DNA of 64,000 nucleotides from Marininema mesophilum (GTDB taxonomy: Bacteria; Bacillota; Bacilli; Thermoactinomycetales; DSM-45169). Numbering within the stretch: position 1 is the stretch's first letter; each line of letters starts with the position of its first letter. The notes beneath the pieces are model-generated. The model worked only from the letters and a program-made list of their open reading frames with translations, was not told the DNA's origin and did no database searches. Shown here piece by piece: positions 62,789 through 64,000 of the stretch. A program made the position numbers and the translations under genes. The DNA lies in contig NZ_FNNQ01000001.1 in NCBI RefSeq assembly GCF_900106775.1, positions 62,001 through 126,000 on the forward strand. Direction: 5' to 3'.

Positions 62789-63256
62789 TCACTCCCCTGT
62801 CCCAGGTTCATAGACACGAACTGCTATATCTGTAAATAGAATTCCTTCCAAATGATCCACTTCATGTTGAAAAATCCGTGCTAGATATCCCTCTGCTCCC
62901 ATCTCAAAGGGGTTTCCGTCACGGTCCTGAGCCTTTACCAGGACCCGTTCAGCTCTGCGTACATTTCCTATCAAATTAGGAATGCTGAGGCATCCCTCTG
63001 CTGGCTCTATTTGTTCACCCTCATAGTTGGACAAGACGGGGTTGATTGCTTCGATCAAACCTTCACCATCATCCAATATGATGACTCGTTTCGAGATTCC
63101 TACCTGGGGCGCAGCCAGCCCTACACCAGGGGCATCATACATTGTATCTGCCATATCATCTAATAATTTATGAAGGCGTGAATTAAATTTAGTTACTTCT
63201 TTTGCCTTCTCTTTTAAAATGGGGTCCGGTACTTTTACGATATTTCTAATCGCCAC
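62789..63256 (-). CDS. def: Peptide deformylase
   Basis: Removes the formyl group from nascent proteins. The three conserved motifs are GVGLAAPQVG, EGCLSIP and HEVDHLEG (metal-binding HExxH). Length is 155 residues. It forms a functional pair with fmt. Confidence 0.98.
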   Translation of the reverse strand: MAIRNIVKVPDPILKEKAKEVTKFNSRLHKLLDDMADTMYDAPGVGLAAPQVGISKRVIILDDGEGLIEAINPVLSNYEGEQIEPAEGCLSIPNLIGNVRRAERVLVKAQDRDGNPFEMGAEGYLARIFQHEVDHLEGILFTDIAVRVYEPGTGE

Positions 63257-63294
63257 GTTTTCCCCCTCCTTCCATCATCTAACCTATAGGGAAA

Positions 63295-64000
63295 TTAGAA
63301 ACCCTCCCGATCAACTCCTACGCGCAGGTTTATATCCTCGTATTCTGTGCGTATCTTCCGTAGAGCCTCTATCCATCTGCTTTTTCCATCTATATGGCCG
63401 GTAATTTTAATCATGATTTGAACCCGATAACGATCTTTGATTCGTGGAATCGGTGCTGGAACCGGTCCAAGAAGATTTGCTTTCTCTGGAAGCAAAGGAC
63501 GTAGATCACCAACCACACGGTGTGCCAGTTGCATGAGCGATGCCAGGTCTGGATGGCTCATCCGAATCTGAAATACTTCACAAAAGGGAGGATACCCGTG
63601 TTGCTTCCGCAGGAGACACTCCTGTCGATAAAAGGGTTCTCCTTCATATTGTGCCGCCATACGAATGCTATAATGCTCTGGCGTATAGGTCTGCACAACC
63701 ACTCTTCCTGGTGCTTCATGGCGCCCTGCACGGCCACCCACCTGGGTCAATAGTTGGAAGGTACGTTCCGCCGCCCGGTAATCTGGCAGGTGGAGCATTG
63801 AATCCGCGGCAATCACTCCAACTAGAGTAACTCGCGGAAAGTCGAGCCCTTTTGCGATCATCTGTGTACCCAATAGCACATCCGCCTTCCCCTCGCCAAA
63901 AGCTTGGAGAAGTCGTTCGTGAGCCCCTTTGCGACTAACGGTATCCACATCCATCCGAATGGTTCGCATCCCAGGCAACAACCGGGTCAGCTCTTCTTCC
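63295..64000 (-). CDS. priA: Primosomal protein N' PriA (C-terminal part)
   Basis: Replication-restart helicase, cut at its 5' side by the window end; about 234 C-terminal residues are present. Helicase motifs V and VI are visible as LLGTQMIAKGLDFPRVTLVG and GGRAGR, followed by the C-terminal domain ending VDREGF. Upstream of def, as in most Firmicutes. Confidence 0.96.
   Translation of the reverse strand, partial: EEELTRLLPGMRTIRMDVDTVSRKGAHERLLQAFGEGKADVLLGTQMIAKGLDFPRVTLVGVIAADSMLHLPDYRAAERTFQLLTQVGGRAGRHEAPGRVVVQTYTPEHYSIRMAAQYEGEPFYRQECLLRKQHGYPPFCEVFQIRMSHPDLASLMQLAHRVVGDLRPLLPEKANLLGPVPAPIPRIKDRYRVQIMIKITGHIDGKSRWIEALRKIRTEYEDINLRVGVDREGF

Overview
This window is chromosomal DNA of an endospore-forming member of the Bacillales (Firmicutes). 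The evidence is the Bacillales-type gene order, the endospore genes (spoVM, ylbJ, a gerA-type germination operon, a probable csfG sporulation RNA), Gram-positive Shine-Dalgarno sequences and sigma-A promoters. Frequent SgrR/OpuA/YhgE-type genes and moderate GC would fit Thermoactinomycetaceae, but the sequence alone does not prove the family. No tRNA, rRNA or CRISPR array was seen. Almost all core genes lie on the minus strand, so the biological order runs from the right end to the left.

Reading in that direction: priA (cut by the window end), def, fmt and rsmB; a germination operon gerA-gerB-gerC; rlmN, stp, prkC, rsgA, rpe, thiT, thiN and a 27-codon spoVM; rpmB on the plus strand with a structured leader; then asp23, fakA, a DegV/FakB protein, sdaAB, sdaAA and recG. 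Next comes a ylb cluster: two unknown proteins, a probable csfG small RNA, rsmD, coaD, a secreted protein, ylbJ, ylbK, ylbL, ylbN and rpmF. It is followed by the FapR-controlled lipid operon fapR-plsX-fabH-fabD-fabG-acpP-fabF and rnc. After an interruption come smc and ftsY, and after a second interruption ylxM-ffh-rpsP-khpA-rimM-trmD-rplS-lepB-rbgA-rnhB-yraN.

Three accessory blocks break the conserved order. (1) About 4 kb between rnc and smc (22.2-26.1 kb) holds a 527-bp internally deleted IS with both terminal inverted repeats, a DUF2975 membrane protein, a frameshifted vWA pseudogene, an AT-rich PTS IIBC gene and a trace of a second IS end. (2) About 9 kb between ftsY and ylxM (8.0-17.2 kb) holds an OpuA-type compatible-solute ABC system, a divergent MFS/SgrR-like pair, and a degenerate ABC-type ATPase overlapping a YhgE/Pip membrane protein. 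(3) The gerA operon sits between rsmB and rlmN.

Functionally the core is a growth-machinery neighbourhood: protein targeting (ffh, ftsY, lepB), ribosome building and RNA modification, chromosome organisation (smc), replication restart and repair (priA, recG), and fatty-acid/phospholipid synthesis and exogenous fatty-acid use. PrkC/Stp signalling links it to germination and growth. The least explained items are the rpmB leader with competing stems around its ribosome-binding site, a self-contained plus-strand unit for a 40-residue protein at 41.2-41.6 kb, the degenerate ATPase with YhgE, and a 46-bp perfect palindrome.
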